Below, piece after piece: positions 32,632 through 42,157 of a stretch of DNA of 64,000 nt. The stretch's first letter is position 1. The number at the start of each line of letters is the position of its first letter. Under the pieces are notes generated by a model. It was not told the DNA's origin, did no database searches, and saw nothing but the letters and a program-made list of their open reading frames with translations. A program made the translations under genes and the position numbers. Origin of the DNA: Bacteroidales bacterium (GTDB lineage: Bacteria; Bacteroidota; Bacteroidia; Bacteroidales; CG2-30-32-10); the NCBI GenBank assembly GCA_035353855.1, contig DAOQAK010000013.1, positions 5,782 through 69,781 of the forward strand, read 5' to 3'.

Positions 32632-34473
32632 TTGAAGCCCGATTACAAATATTGCAACAGTCTTACCAACTATTCACGCTTTAAAACCCGTGTAATTAAT
32701 ATTGGCAATGTGCCTATGGGTGGGCATTTCCCGGTACGTATCCAGTCGATGACCAACACCAATACATTGGATACACAGGCAACGGTTGAGCAATCCATTC
32801 GTTTAATTGAAGCCGGTTGCGAATATGTTCGGATTACCGCACAGGGAACCAGGGAAGCAGAAAACCTGGCTCGTATAAAAAAAGAACTTCAGGCAAAAGG
32901 ATATGATGTTCCTCTTATAGCCGATATACATTTTAATCCGGCTGCTGCCGAAATAGCAGCAAGCATTGTGGAGAAAGTTCGCATCAATCCGGGGAATTAC
33001 ACCGACAAAAAGAAATTTGAAAAAATAGAATATACCGAAAGCGAGTACCAGGAAGAGATAAATAAAATCAAAGAACGCATATCGCCTTTAATAAAAATTT
33101 GTAAAGAACACGGAACTGCTATTCGTATTGGTACTAATCACGGTTCTTTATCCGATCGTATTATGAGCCGTTACGGTGATACATCACAGGGAATGGTTGA
33201 ATCGGCTCTTGAATTTATAAGAATTTGCGAAGATTTAAGTTTTGGAAATCTTGTTCTTTCTATGAAAGCAAGCAACATAAAAATTATGGTTGAAGCTTAT
33301 CGTTTGCTTGTTCATCGTATGATGAAAGCAGGAATGGATTATCCATTACATGTTGGCGTTACTGAAGCAGGCTCAGGCGATGAAGGCAGAATAAAATCGG
33401 CTGCCGGAATTGGCGCATTGCTCGAAGATGGAATTGGCGATACCATCCGTGTTTCGCTTACTGAAAAACCGGAAGCAGAAATCCCTGTAGCGAAAATTCT
33501 GATTAACAGATATACCAATCGTTATTATCACGGAACGATTGAAGATGTCCAGGAATCGCTTGTAAATCCTTTTGAGTTTTATAAGCGTCATTCAAACGAA
33601 ATTTTAAATATAGGAAAAGATAATTCGCCTGTTGTGATTTCAACTGCAAATACTGGTGAAGCATGTAATGCCGATTATGTTTTTGTAAATGGTTTTTCAG
33701 GAACAGAAAAAAATAAATTTTCAATTATTGATGCTTCTGACTGGAAGAAAAAAGAAAATAGTTTTCCGTTATTTTCAATTGAAAATTATTTTAAATCAAA
33801 AAAGAAATCGAAGGAACTGAATTTTATTTTAGCAACACCGGATTCGCTTTCATCTGAAAAAATAGAAAAAATAAAAAATGATTCCACAGTTGTTCTTGTT
33901 GTAGAATCAAATAATTTACATGGCGCCGCTGAAACAAGAAAAATATTTTTCAACCTCATAGCATCGCATTGCAAATGTCCTGTGATTATTAAAAGAAATT
34001 ATTTAGATGTTACCGAAGAGGAATTTAAAATACAGGCAGCAACGGATATTTCATTGCTTCTGGTTGATGGGTTGGGCGATGGAATATGGCTCGGAGCAAA
34101 AGATGTAGAAACAAAAAAGATTGAAAAATTTTCTTTCGATATTTTACAGGCAACCGGCGCCAGGATTTATAAAACAGAATATATTTCCTGTCCTACTTGT
34201 GGCAGAACATCCTATAATATTTTAGAAACTCTTGAGCGGGTTAAGCAGTATACAGGGCATTTAAAGGGATTAAAAATTGCCATCATGGGATGCGTGGTGA
34301 ATGGTCCCGGCGAAATGGCCGATGCTGATTATGGATATGTGGGAAGTTTGCCCGGGAAAATAAATTTGTACAAAGGGAAAAATCTTGTTCGTCGTAACAT
34401 TGATGAAACAGAAGCGCTGGATGTATTAATTGAATTAATAAAAGAGAATGGCGATTGGGTTGAGGAAAAATAA
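32632..34473 (+). CDS. ispG: IspG, 4-hydroxy-3-methylbut-2-enyl diphosphate synthase (long form)
   Basis: 613 residues. It converts methylerythritol cyclodiphosphate to HMBPP, the sixth step of the MEP isoprenoid pathway, using a [4Fe-4S] cluster. The TIM barrel opens with PVRIQSMTNTNTLD. Substrate and cluster motifs are GSGDEGRIKSA, ISCPTCGRTS (Cys520, Cys523) and GCVVNGPGEMADADYGY (Cys554, Glu561). The length exceeds the roughly 370 of E. coli because a central insert of about 230 residues (about 290-510) separates the barrel and cluster domains, as in plants and Bacteroidota. The start is TTG at 32632; no ATG fits. A broken second copy of its first codons lies at 29672-29766. Confidence 0.95.
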   Translation: MKPDYKYCNSLTNYSRFKTRVINIGNVPMGGHFPVRIQSMTNTNTLDTQATVEQSIRLIEAGCEYVRITAQGTREAENLARIKKELQAKGYDVPLIADIHFNPAAAEIAASIVEKVRINPGNYTDKKKFEKIEYTESEYQEEINKIKERISPLIKICKEHGTAIRIGTNHGSLSDRIMSRYGDTSQGMVESALEFIRICEDLSFGNLVLSMKASNIKIMVEAYRLLVHRMMKAGMDYPLHVGVTEAGSGDEGRIKSAAGIGALLEDGIGDTIRVSLTEKPEAEIPVAKILINRYTNRYYHGTIEDVQESLVNPFEFYKRHSNEILNIGKDNSPVVISTANTGEACNADYVFVNGFSGTEKNKFSIIDASDWKKKENSFPLFSIENYFKSKKKSKELNFILATPDSLSSEKIEKIKNDSTVVLVVESNNLHGAAETRKIFFNLIASHCKCPVIIKRNYLDVTEEEFKIQAATDISLLLVDGLGDGIWLGAKDVETKKIEKFSFDILQATGARIYKTEYISCPTCGRTSYNILETLERVKQYTGHLKGLKIAIMGCVVNGPGEMADADYGYVGSLPGKINLYKGKNLVRRNIDETEALDVLIELIKENGDWVEEK

Positions 34474-34850
34474 GTACGTTAGATTTTTTTACAAAAAAAT
34501 TATAAAAATATAAATATACTTATCATGAAATATCCATGCAAACTTAAATTTGCGTCAACCATGATGAATAAATTAAAAAAGGAATTTCATTCGGGTTTTA
34601 CTTTAGCATGGATATTCACGAGCAAGCTAGTGTTGCGCCCCGATGAATATCGGGGGTGGGAGCGAGCCTGCCCGACTGGCAAGGCGGGTAACAAAAAATA
34701 TCATTTCAGATATACCGACAGAAAAGAGTTTTGCAAAAATATTTTTTGTTTTCTGTACGGTATAACTCGTTCTAAACAGTTTTGCCTTTGCAAACCTGCT
34801 AAGAACGAGTATAACATACAGATTTTATATACATTTTAATTTTTATACAG
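34474..34850. other. Non-coding spacer with REP-like hairpins
   Basis: About 375 bp between ispG and a lipoprotein gene. An open frame at 34525-34839 lacks coding character. The spacer holds a 7-bp-stem palindrome ccccgat/atcgggg at 34638-34655 inside a GC-rich island that runs to about 34690, and a stem actcgttct/agaacgagt at 34765-34810. The latter lies just before the lipoprotein start and could be a leader structure. Otherwise nothing recognisable. Confidence 0.55.
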
Positions 34851-35420
34851 ATGAAAAATAAATTTAAAAATTTAGGATTTCTATTTGTTTTTACCACACT
34901 CTTTATAGTTCTTACAAGCAGTTGTTCTAAAAAAGATGATACTTCTACCGAAATCAGTGATGATAATTTTTATCAGCAGACTGGCGCTGCAATAGTAAGT
35001 TGCTATGTCAATATTTTTAATGAAGTACTTGATAATGTTCCGGTGGGAACACAGGACACAACAGTTAACTTATTCGGAGGAACAATTGTTATAACAGGCA
35101 GCGATGGTTATGATACCATAAACCATGTAACAACTACCGATCTTCTTTTTACGATGACTGGTATTAAATATTCATACACCAATACCAATAGCGATAAGCC
35201 ATGGATTACCGAAGTAACGTTAACCGGTGCTACTACATATTCAGGGAGTTTCTCCAGTAGTTTTAAAGATGTAAATCATCATTCAGATAATTTGAAAATC
35301 AAAGGTTCGGTTACTTATGATGACGCTGTAAGAAATATTGACGACGCGGGAGTTGTAGACATTGTACGTAAAACCGCTACAACAACTGTAACTATTTTTG
35401 GTCATACGGTTGCATGGTAA
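34851..35420 (+). CDS. Lipoprotein, function unknown
   Basis: 189 residues. Lipoprotein signal ending LTSSC with the acylated Cys at residue 25, followed by the charged SKKDDTSTE linker. The mature region is rich in Thr/Ser and beta strands (TTVNLFGGTIVITGSDGY, KPWITEVTLTGATTYSG, NLKIKGSVTYDD, TATTTVTIFGHTVAW). No family recognised. It is likely anchored in the outer or inner membrane facing the periplasm. It converges with the membrane protein gene on the opposite strand. Confidence 0.7.
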   Translation: MKNKFKNLGFLFVFTTLFIVLTSSCSKKDDTSTEISDDNFYQQTGAAIVSCYVNIFNEVLDNVPVGTQDTTVNLFGGTIVITGSDGYDTINHVTTTDLLFTMTGIKYSYTNTNSDKPWITEVTLTGATTYSGSFSSSFKDVNHHSDNLKIKGSVTYDDAVRNIDDAGVVDIVRKTATTTVTIFGHTVAW

Positions 35421-35518
35421 ATAAAACATTGCCAAGAAAACGAACAAAACACCGCAATTATAAAAAAGTTCCTGAAAGTATTGATTGAAAAATATGGGGA
35501 TTGAAGAATAATAAATGA

Positions 35519-37342
35519 TCAATCCTTTATTTCAAAAAGTGAGCAATTTCCAAAAAGGCTATATTTTGTTTTATCAATATTCCAAACATATGCTGTTATT
35601 TTGGCTGCATCTCCGGGTATTTTATGAATTAATAATCCATTCACAAAATTATTTTTTTCTCCTTTATATTTTAATTTCAACCAATTTAAAGCAATGAATT
35701 TATAACAAACATTTTTATTGTTATTATCATTAATTTGTATTACAATTCTTGAATTAAATGGTTCTGATTCCGCATCAATTGTCATTTTAAATCCTAAATA
35801 AATAGATTTGTTAATATAAGGCAATGCTGAAAATTCTTTAATATTAAAATATTCGTTTGATGTTTCTGAATTAGTAGAGAAAGTTGTATCATTTATGAAT
35901 ACTTTATTTAAAAACTTTTTGCGTTTTAATAATGAAAGATTAGAGTATTTATCATAATCAATACGATCATATAATTTTAACCAGTTAGGATTTTCGTTAA
36001 TGTCGACAATCTGGAAATCTTCATCATCATTTGGATAATCAAAAAAATCGACAACACTTAAATTAGCATTATTAGCATAAATTTGGTATGCCCAACAATA
36101 ACATCTTATTTCAGAACCACCAATTGTTTTTGGAAAATCGCCTTTTATATGTTCAGCATTTACCTTATTAAAAAAACTTTTAGGAATTTTTTGATCCATA
36201 AAAAACATATTGGCAGACAAATTCATGGAATAAAAAAAATGAATTGGGAAAAAGATAAAAATGAATCCTGTATAAGTAAAAAATTTGTAATGATATTTGA
36301 TGTGCAGTTCATCTGCAATGAAGAACAAACTAATGATAAATAAAGGATATAAATACAACGCAGTTCTATCATCAGGGTAATTAATCTGAAAAAATTTTGC
36401 TAAAACAAAAATTGAAGCGATGCTTAAAATAAAAACTATGATTATAGAATATTTGAAATGGCTAATCAGTTTTAAGTTAAATTGTTTACGGACTAATATA
36501 ATGAAAGAGATTAATAAAAAACCAAACAGTAAAAATGTAAGATATAAGAAAACAGGATTATTATAACCCGTAATCATTTTTAAAACAGTTTTTATTGTAA
36601 CTTCAATAAATCCATTTAAACTTCCGCAATCCAATAATCCTTTTTTATTTAATTGTAATAAATAACTTGTAAAATAAATTAATGGCACAAGTCCTATAAA
36701 TAAAAAACCCGCAAAAATCTTTTTTCTATAAACAGATGATAAATTCTTTAATTGATTTAAAGTATTTGTAATTAAAAGAAAAATAATTATAAAAAAAATG
36801 GAGATCAATGTTAAATTGGCAGCAACAAATAAACATCCGAATATTAAACAATAAATGTTATATGATATTTTAGTTTCTTTTAAGGAATATACGAGGTAAT
36901 ATAACGAGGCAAACAAAAATGCCATCGACATTCCATAACCCCTGGAGATTGTAAAAAAATCAATAAAATTATGAGTCAGTAATAAAGTAATAACAAAAGT
37001 GATTCGAAGAATTTTGTTCTTTATCTCATTGGATAATTTTAACAAATAAAATACGAAAACCGGGAATGTCAGTAAACTTCCGAGTCTTAAAGATAATTCA
37101 GAAAATCCAAATATGGAATAAAATAAAGATGAAATCGCTGAGTTTAAAATATGATTATTTCCATATAGATATGCATAAAATGGAATGAAGTTTTTGGGTT
37201 GAACATAAAAATAAAATGTAGCAATTTCATCATGCACAAGAGGGATGTAATATGCTCTCAACCATAAGTAAATCCAAATAAGTAAAGAAAAAAGTAAAAA
37301 AAATTTTTTCTCAGGAAAAATGGTTTTAAAAGTATGGAACAT
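35519..37342 (-). CDS. Polytopic GT-C-type (PMT/ArnT-like) membrane protein
   Basis: 607 residues. About 11-12 hydrophobic helices fill residues 15-375, followed by a roughly 220-residue soluble C-terminal domain. An acidic pair in the first external loop (VHDEIATFYF) sits where GT-C glycosyltransferases of the PMT/ArnT family carry their catalytic acid. A later ISRGYGMSM motif resembles the conserved 'R-G' helix of the family. It probably transfers a sugar from a polyprenyl-phosphate donor at the periplasmic face. The acceptor is unknown. AT content is even higher than its neighbours. No adjacent glycan genes. Confidence 0.65.
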   Translation of the reverse strand: MFHTFKTIFPEKKFFLLFSLLIWIYLWLRAYYIPLVHDEIATFYFYVQPKNFIPFYAYLYGNNHILNSAISSLFYSIFGFSELSLRLGSLLTFPVFVFYLLKLSNEIKNKILRITFVITLLLTHNFIDFFTISRGYGMSMAFLFASLYYLVYSLKETKISYNIYCLIFGCLFVAANLTLISIFFIIIFLLITNTLNQLKNLSSVYRKKIFAGFLFIGLVPLIYFTSYLLQLNKKGLLDCGSLNGFIEVTIKTVLKMITGYNNPVFLYLTFLLFGFLLISFIILVRKQFNLKLISHFKYSIIIVFILSIASIFVLAKFFQINYPDDRTALYLYPLFIISLFFIADELHIKYHYKFFTYTGFIFIFFPIHFFYSMNLSANMFFMDQKIPKSFFNKVNAEHIKGDFPKTIGGSEIRCYCWAYQIYANNANLSVVDFFDYPNDDEDFQIVDINENPNWLKLYDRIDYDKYSNLSLLKRKKFLNKVFINDTTFSTNSETSNEYFNIKEFSALPYINKSIYLGFKMTIDAESEPFNSRIVIQINDNNNKNVCYKFIALNWLKLKYKGEKNNFVNGLLIHKIPGDAAKITAYVWNIDKTKYSLFGNCSLFEIKD

Positions 37343-37466
37343 ATTATTGAAATTTAATTCATAAAATAAGTGTATGAGTAGTTCATCTTTATTTTTAAGT
37401 TTGTTTTATTGCAATAATAGTAATCTTATTAATTAAATTAAAATTTGATTTGTCAGGCTTAAGTTA

Positions 37467-38060
37467 TCAATTGCAATTACAACTTGTGGAGAAAAATATT
37501 TTCGTATCAGGTAATAATCTTTCTATTTCTTCCTGTTGGTCATCATGAATGTTTATAACACGCAAATCCACTATTTTCAAGGTGTTTCGTAATTTTTTGA
37601 TTTCTTCAGGAAATGCTTGTATTTCGTTTCCCCATAAATCAAGAAATGTAAGATTTGTCAAATTACCTATGGTTGGAGGTAGGTAAGCAATAATATTTTG
37701 GTTTAAAATAAGCTTGATGAGTTTGGTGCAATTGCCAATTTCATTATAAATGGTATCAATATTATTTGCCGAAACATCTAATATTTGAAGGTGTTTCAAC
37801 GTATCTATCTCTTTAGGGATTTCTTTCAGTTTGTTCTTACTTAAATTTAATTCCTGAAGATTTTTTAATTTATAAATTTCTTTCGGAAATTCTTTCAGTT
37901 TCTTTTTACGAAGATTCAATCGATAAACTTTGTTTGGATTTTGTAATGCTTCTGAAAGTTCGGTATACTCGGTTTCATGTGCAAGAGTAATGGAATCGAG
38001 CAACTGTGCATTAACATTTCCTGCTAACAGAAATAATAAAATAAATGATAGATATTTCAT
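37467..38060 (-). CDS. Exported leucine-rich-repeat protein
   Basis: 197 residues with a signal peptide (MKYLSFILLFLLAGNVNA). About five leucine-rich repeats of 23 residues follow (LKEFPKEIYKLKNLQELNLS, LKEIPKEIDTLKHLQILDVS, LPPTIGNLTNLTFLDLWGN). The consensus LxxLPxxIxxLxxLxxLxLxxN is of the bacterial/plant type and suits protein binding. It ends in a CNCN motif that may form a disulfide or bind metal. It stands alone between the GT-C-like gene and ribF. Likely periplasmic or surface-exposed; ligand unknown. Confidence 0.8.
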   Translation of the reverse strand: MKYLSFILLFLLAGNVNAQLLDSITLAHETEYTELSEALQNPNKVYRLNLRKKKLKEFPKEIYKLKNLQELNLSKNKLKEIPKEIDTLKHLQILDVSANNIDTIYNEIGNCTKLIKLILNQNIIAYLPPTIGNLTNLTFLDLWGNEIQAFPEEIKKLRNTLKIVDLRVINIHDDQQEEIERLLPDTKIFFSTSCNCN

Positions 38061-38138
38061 AATCGTTTATTATGATTGATGATTATATGTATACAAAGTT
38101 GAGAAAAATCCATGATCTTTTATATGACAACTCATTTT

Positions 38139-39065
38139 TTACAATAATATTTTCAAAGCAGCTTCTTTATCAAGTATTAATTGTTCTTTCAGTTTATTTA
38201 TATCCGGAAAGTAAATTTCATTACGCAACCGCTCCATGAATAAAATAGTAATATTGCTATTGTATATTTCCCCTGAAAAATTAAAAATATTCACCTCGTT
38301 CACTCTTTTAGTACCTCCGATTGTAGGGCGAATACCTGTGTTCAGCATTCCATTATAAACAGTATTATCAACAATTACTTTTACAGCATAAACTCCATCA
38401 GCAGGGATTAATTTATCTGTTTCATTAACTTCAATGTTAGCAGTAGGAAAGTTTAGTGTTCGTCCTAATCCGTTTCCCTTTACAACTTTTCCTGTAATAG
38501 AATAAAAATACCCAAGGTATTTATTGGCTTTAGCAATTTCCCCGGCTAATAAAGCATTTCTTATTTTTGTAGAGCTTACCGCTTCTTCATTAATATATTG
38601 GGCAGAAACTTCTTCAATGTTAAATGAATATTTTTCCGAAAGATATTTTAAATGAGAAATGGAACCCTCCCTGTTATTGCCGAAATGGTGGTCGTAACCT
38701 ATGACCAGCGTTGCCACTTTGATTTTATCTACCAAATAATCTTTTATGAATTTGTCATAAGGTATTTTTGAGAATTCCTTTGTGAAAGGAATAATTATAA
38801 GGTAATCGATGCCCAGAGGTTCAAAGAGTTTTATTTTTTCCTCGGTTGTATTGATAATGTATAATTTTTTCTTGTGATTGCAAAGCACAGCCTGTGGATG
38901 AGGCGAAAAAGTAATCGCTACCGAATTACCGTTGATTTTTTTAGCTATAGTAATAATGCGCTCGATAATTGCTTTATGCCCGCAATGGACTCCGTCGAAA
39001 GAACCAATGGTAACTACAGGGTTAACAAAAACCGGTAATTTATCGATATTTCTGATTATTTTCAC
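38139..39065 (-). CDS. ribF: Bifunctional riboflavin kinase/FAD synthetase
   Basis: About 308 residues from a GTG at 39065 (MKIIRNIDKLP). This start gives the normal family length and N-terminus; the open frame continues about 20 codons further. The N-terminal FAD synthetase domain shows VVTIGSFDGVHCGHKAII and SFSPHPQ-like TFSPHPQAV, with VIGYDHHFGNNREGS and the SSTKIRNAL block. The C-terminal riboflavin kinase domain shows GRTLNFPTANI, ADGVYAV and RPTIGGTKR. It converts riboflavin to FMN and then FAD in the cytosol. Divergent from atpD. Confidence 0.93.
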   Translation of the reverse strand: MKIIRNIDKLPVFVNPVVTIGSFDGVHCGHKAIIERIITIAKKINGNSVAITFSPHPQAVLCNHKKKLYIINTTEEKIKLFEPLGIDYLIIIPFTKEFSKIPYDKFIKDYLVDKIKVATLVIGYDHHFGNNREGSISHLKYLSEKYSFNIEEVSAQYINEEAVSSTKIRNALLAGEIAKANKYLGYFYSITGKVVKGNGLGRTLNFPTANIEVNETDKLIPADGVYAVKVIVDNTVYNGMLNTGIRPTIGGTKRVNEVNIFNFSGEIYNSNITILFMERLRNEIYFPDINKLKEQLILDKEAALKILL

Positions 39066-39218
39066 TTTAACTGTTAAAATATTTTCGATGTAAAATTTAT
39101 TGGTACTGCGAATTTTCAAAATTAGCAAAAATATTATTCCCTAAAGATTGCGTAAAACGAATAAATATTTTAATTTCGTTCGCAGAAAATGTTTTTGAAC
39201 CTAAAATAAAATTCGAAT

Positions 39219-40721
39219 ATGCCAAACAACATTGGGAAAATAGCACAGATCATAGGTCCTGTGATTGACGTTGTTTTTGAGGAAGACAAACTTCCTAATA
39301 TTTATGATGCGCTTGAAGTTTTCAGGCCCGATGGACAAAGAGTTGTTCTGGAATGCCAGCAGCATATTGGCGAAGATACTGTTCGTACCCTTGCAATGGA
39401 TTCAACTGATGGGTTAAGCAGGGGAATGGATGTTACAGCATTAGGAACGCCTATTTCTATGCCCGGAGGAGAATATATAAGAGGCCGACTTTTTAATGTC
39501 ATTGGTGATGCTATTGATGGAATGCCTGCTGTTCCCAAAGGAAAGCTGAACAGTATTCATCGCGATCCTCCGCGGTTTGAAGATCTTTCAACACAAAAAG
39601 AAGTTCTGTATACAGGGATTAAAGTAATTGACCTTATTGAACCTTATGCAAAAGGCGGTAAGATTGGACTCTTTGGTGGTGCAGGTGTTGGAAAGACCGT
39701 TATCATTATGGAATTGATTAACAATATTGCTAAAGGATATTCGGGAATGTCAGTATTTGCAGGTGTTGGCGAACGTACGAGGGAAGGTAACGACCTGCTG
39801 CGTGATATGATAGAATCGAATGTTATCTGCTATGGTGATAAATTTAAAGCATCAATGGAAAAAGGAGGCTGGGACCTCAGCCTTGTTGATGAAGACAAAC
39901 TGAAAGAATCAAACCTGGCGCTGGTGTTCGGACAAATGAATGAACCTCCCGGAGCACGTGCTCGTGTTGCATTATCTGGATTATCGCTGGCAGAATATTT
40001 CCGCGATGGCGATGAACAGACAGGTGGACGTGACATTTTATTTTTCATGGATAATATTTTCCGTTTTACCCAGGCCGGTTCTGAAGTTTCAGCATTACTC
40101 GGGCGTATGCCTTCAGCAGTAGGTTATCAGCCTACTCTGGCTACCGAAATGGGTATTATGCAGGAACGCATTACATCAACCAAGCGTGGTTCTATCACTT
40201 CGGTTCAGGCAGTGTATGTACCTGCTGACGACCTTACTGACCCGGCTCCTGCAACTACTTTCGCTCACCTTGATGCGACTACAGTTCTTGACAGGAAAAT
40301 TTCAGAAATGGGAATTTACCCGGCAGTTAGTCCGCTTGATTCTACATCAAGAATTCTTACTCCGGATATTGTTGGTGCAGAACATTACAACACGGCTCAG
40401 CGCGTTAAGGAAATTTTACAACGTTATAAAGAACTCCAGGATATTATTGCTATTCTTGGTATGGACGAACTTTCTGATGAAGATAAACTTGTTGTTCATC
40501 GTGCAAGAAGAGTACAGCGTTTCCTTTCACAACCGTTCCACGTTGCTACACAATTTACCGGTATTCCCGGGTCATTTGTAAGTATTGAAGATACCGTGAA
40601 AGGATTCAAAATGATTATGAATGGTGAAGTTGACGAATATCCTGAAATGGCTTTCAGTATGGTGGGTACTATTGAAGAAGCTATTGAAAAGGGAAAGAAA
40701 ATGATTGCGGAAGCAAAATAA
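39219..40721 (+). CDS. atpD: F1F0 ATP synthase beta subunit
   Basis: 500 residues. Catalytic subunit of F1. Walker A GGAGVGKT at 153-160, catalytic Glu in GERTREGNDL, Walker B LFFMDNIFRF and the DELSDEDKLVV element of the DELSEED region. It is followed only by atpC, the usual split atpDC arrangement of Bacteroidota, with the remaining ATP synthase genes elsewhere. A TAATTTCG near-match to the -7 box lies about 45 bases upstream. Confidence 0.98.
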   Translation: MPNNIGKIAQIIGPVIDVVFEEDKLPNIYDALEVFRPDGQRVVLECQQHIGEDTVRTLAMDSTDGLSRGMDVTALGTPISMPGGEYIRGRLFNVIGDAIDGMPAVPKGKLNSIHRDPPRFEDLSTQKEVLYTGIKVIDLIEPYAKGGKIGLFGGAGVGKTVIIMELINNIAKGYSGMSVFAGVGERTREGNDLLRDMIESNVICYGDKFKASMEKGGWDLSLVDEDKLKESNLALVFGQMNEPPGARARVALSGLSLAEYFRDGDEQTGGRDILFFMDNIFRFTQAGSEVSALLGRMPSAVGYQPTLATEMGIMQERITSTKRGSITSVQAVYVPADDLTDPAPATTFAHLDATTVLDRKISEMGIYPAVSPLDSTSRILTPDIVGAEHYNTAQRVKEILQRYKELQDIIAILGMDELSDEDKLVVHRARRVQRFLSQPFHVATQFTGIPGSFVSIEDTVKGFKMIMNGEVDEYPEMAFSMVGTIEEAIEKGKKMIAEAK

Positions 40722-40727
40722 AAATAA

Positions 40728-40775
40728 TTTGAAGTTTAAATTCGCCGTTTTTTAGTGGCGGATTTAAACTTCAAA
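40728..40775 (+). promoter_or_regulatory. Intercistronic hairpin between atpD and atpC
   Basis: Arms 40728-40746 (tttgaagtttaaattcgcc) and 40757-40775 pair at 18 of 19 positions around a T-rich 10-base loop. It starts seven bases after the atpD stop and ends 16 bases before the atpC ATG. It could be a processing, stability or partial-termination site setting the beta:epsilon ratio. There is no T-tract directly after it, so it is not a simple terminator. Confidence 0.7.
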
Positions 40776-40791
40776 TATCAAACATTATACG

Positions 40792-41028
40792 ATGCTCATA
40801 GAAATTATTACACCCGATAAAAAAGTATTTTCAGGAGAAGTAAGTTTGGCTAAATTCCCTGGTACCAATGGCTCTTTTGAATTACTGAATAATCATGCTC
40901 CTATTATTTCTACCCTTACCAAAGGAAAAATAAAAATTATTGATTCGGAAAAGAAAACCCAGTTTTTTGAAATTAATAGCGGAGTAGTTGAAGTTCAGAA
41001 AAACAAGATTATTGTTTTAGCTGAATAA
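40792..41028 (+). CDS. atpC: F1F0 ATP synthase epsilon subunit, short form
   Basis: 78 residues, only the N-terminal beta-sandwich domain (MLIEIITPDKKVFSGEVSLA, FPGTNGSFELLNNHAPIIS, FEINSGVVEVQKNKIIVLAE). The C-terminal helical hairpin that inhibits ATP hydrolysis in E. coli epsilon is absent. This is common in Bacteroidota, so ATP hydrolysis control must differ. Ribosome access may depend on the hairpin just upstream. Confidence 0.93.
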   Translation: MLIEIITPDKKVFSGEVSLAKFPGTNGSFELLNNHAPIISTLTKGKIKIIDSEKKTQFFEINSGVVEVQKNKIIVLAE

Positions 41029-41067
41029 ATTTTATTTTCAGTTTACAATTTATTATTTACAATTCTC

Positions 41068-41205
41068 AATTCAGACCCGCATTGGCGGACTGCATTCTGC
41101 ATTCTCTCTGTGAACCTTTGTGTTGCTCTGCGCACTCCGTGTTATAAAAAAGATTATAACAACAATCTATTTACATCCTGTTTTATAATTACACAAAATA
41201 AATTT
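41068..41205. repeat. Direct repeat copy A, carrying a second rodA 3' tail
   Basis: Aligns with 42156-42283: aattcaga, then a ggactgcatt-like core, tctctgtgaa and the end. The last part (41154-41190, minus strand) encodes IKQDVNRLLL and a stop, parallel to the RodA C-terminus VKQDANRLLLL. The copies differ by substitutions and by a roughly 20-base insertion in A (about 41123-41142). Copy A has no role as a gene; it is a remnant flanking the esterase cassette. Confidence 0.75.
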
Positions 41206-41206
41206 A

Positions 41207-41214
41207 TAACTTTG
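41207..41214 (+). promoter_or_regulatory. Putative -7 promoter box for the esterase gene
   Basis: TAACTTTG matches TAnnTTTG and lies just outside repeat copy A, so the inserted segment would bring its own promoter. Roughly 110 bases separate it from the preferred ATG at 41327. Confidence 0.45.
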
Positions 41215-41326
41215 AAAAACTCATTTGAGTTTTATATTCGTACTTATACCAAATGTTAATTCGATTATAAAAAACGAAAGTCAAATTTTTTATATACTAT
41301 TCAGTAATAATGTTAAAAAAGTGTTT

Positions 41327-42157
41327 ATGAAAAAATTTAGTTGCGCATTAGTTATAGGGTTTATATTATCCGGGACATCTTTTTCCCAAACCATAAAAAT
41401 CGATTCAATAAATTCATCAATACTAAAAAGAAAAGTTGCAACCACAATCATACTTCCATCAGATTATGACACAACTAAGATTTATCCGGTACTTTATTTT
41501 TTGCATTGGTGGGGTGGCGATAATAATAGCTATTTATCGACCAGCCTGATTACAGAAATGAAAAACAGGAAAATAATTATTGTAACTCCAAATGCAGATA
41601 CATGCTGGTATGTAAACTCGTTTTCTGATACGGCAAATAAATACGAAGATTTTTTGTCTCTGGAATTATTCAAATACATTGATAAAAAATATAAAACAGA
41701 TTCTAAACGACAAGCTATTGGCGGTTTTTCGATGGGTGGTTATGGTGCAGTTCAAATTGGATTAAAACATACAGATCGTTTTAAATATATTGCTTCAGTT
41801 TGCGGGGCAATAAATGCCCCATTTTATGATATTCCATTAACTTTGGAATCACCTCTTAATTTTATTATCAATAGCGTAAGGCTATCGTTTGGTAATGAAA
41901 AATTTTATAAACCCAATAACACGAATGTATTTTCAATTATTAAAACAATAAAATCATCCGATAATTTGTTGATTTATCTTGCCGTTGCAAAACAAGACGA
42001 ATTTGATTTTATAGTACCGCAGCATAAAATATTTATTAAAGAACTCGAAAGTAAAAAAATAAAATACCTGTATAATGAATTTGATGGTGGACATTTTGAT
42101 GGCAAAGTACTTGATGCTTGCTTATCATCATTATTAGATAAATTTTTAGAAATATAA
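41327..42157 (+). CDS. Secreted esterase D-type alpha/beta hydrolase
   Basis: 277 residues from the ATG at 41327, which opens a signal peptide (MKKFSCALVIGFILSGTSFS); an upstream TTG would add 34 atypical residues. Putative esterase (PF00756-type) fold: YPVLYFLHWWGGDNNS (oxyanion region), nucleophile Ser135 in GGFSMGGYG, an acid in KQDEFDF, and the His in FDGGHFDGK. Related enzymes cleave feruloyl, acetyl or siderophore esters, or act as S-formylglutathione hydrolases. The signal peptide favours an exported carbohydrate- or lipid-ester hydrolase. It lies between two direct repeats bearing rodA tails, so it was probably acquired. Confidence 0.8.
   Translation: MKKFSCALVIGFILSGTSFSQTIKIDSINSSILKRKVATTIILPSDYDTTKIYPVLYFLHWWGGDNNSYLSTSLITEMKNRKIIIVTPNADTCWYVNSFSDTANKYEDFLSLELFKYIDKKYKTDSKRQAIGGFSMGGYGAVQIGLKHTDRFKYIASVCGAINAPFYDIPLTLESPLNFIINSVRLSFGNEKFYKPNNTNVFSIIKTIKSSDNLLIYLAVAKQDEFDFIVPQHKIFIKELESKKIKYLYNEFDGGHFDGKVLDACLSSLLDKFLEI

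Noticed and set aside
34525..34839. A 104-codon open frame after ispG
   Set aside because: It runs through GC-rich palindromes and a stem-loop, has no recognisable domain or signal, and its composition looks non-coding.
38139..39128. Longer RibF start at 39128
   Set aside because: The extra 21 residues have no family similarity; GTG at 39065 gives the standard N-terminus and length.
41225..42157. Esterase start at the TTG at 41225
   Set aside because: It would place 34 atypical residues before a clear signal peptide beginning at the ATG at 41327.
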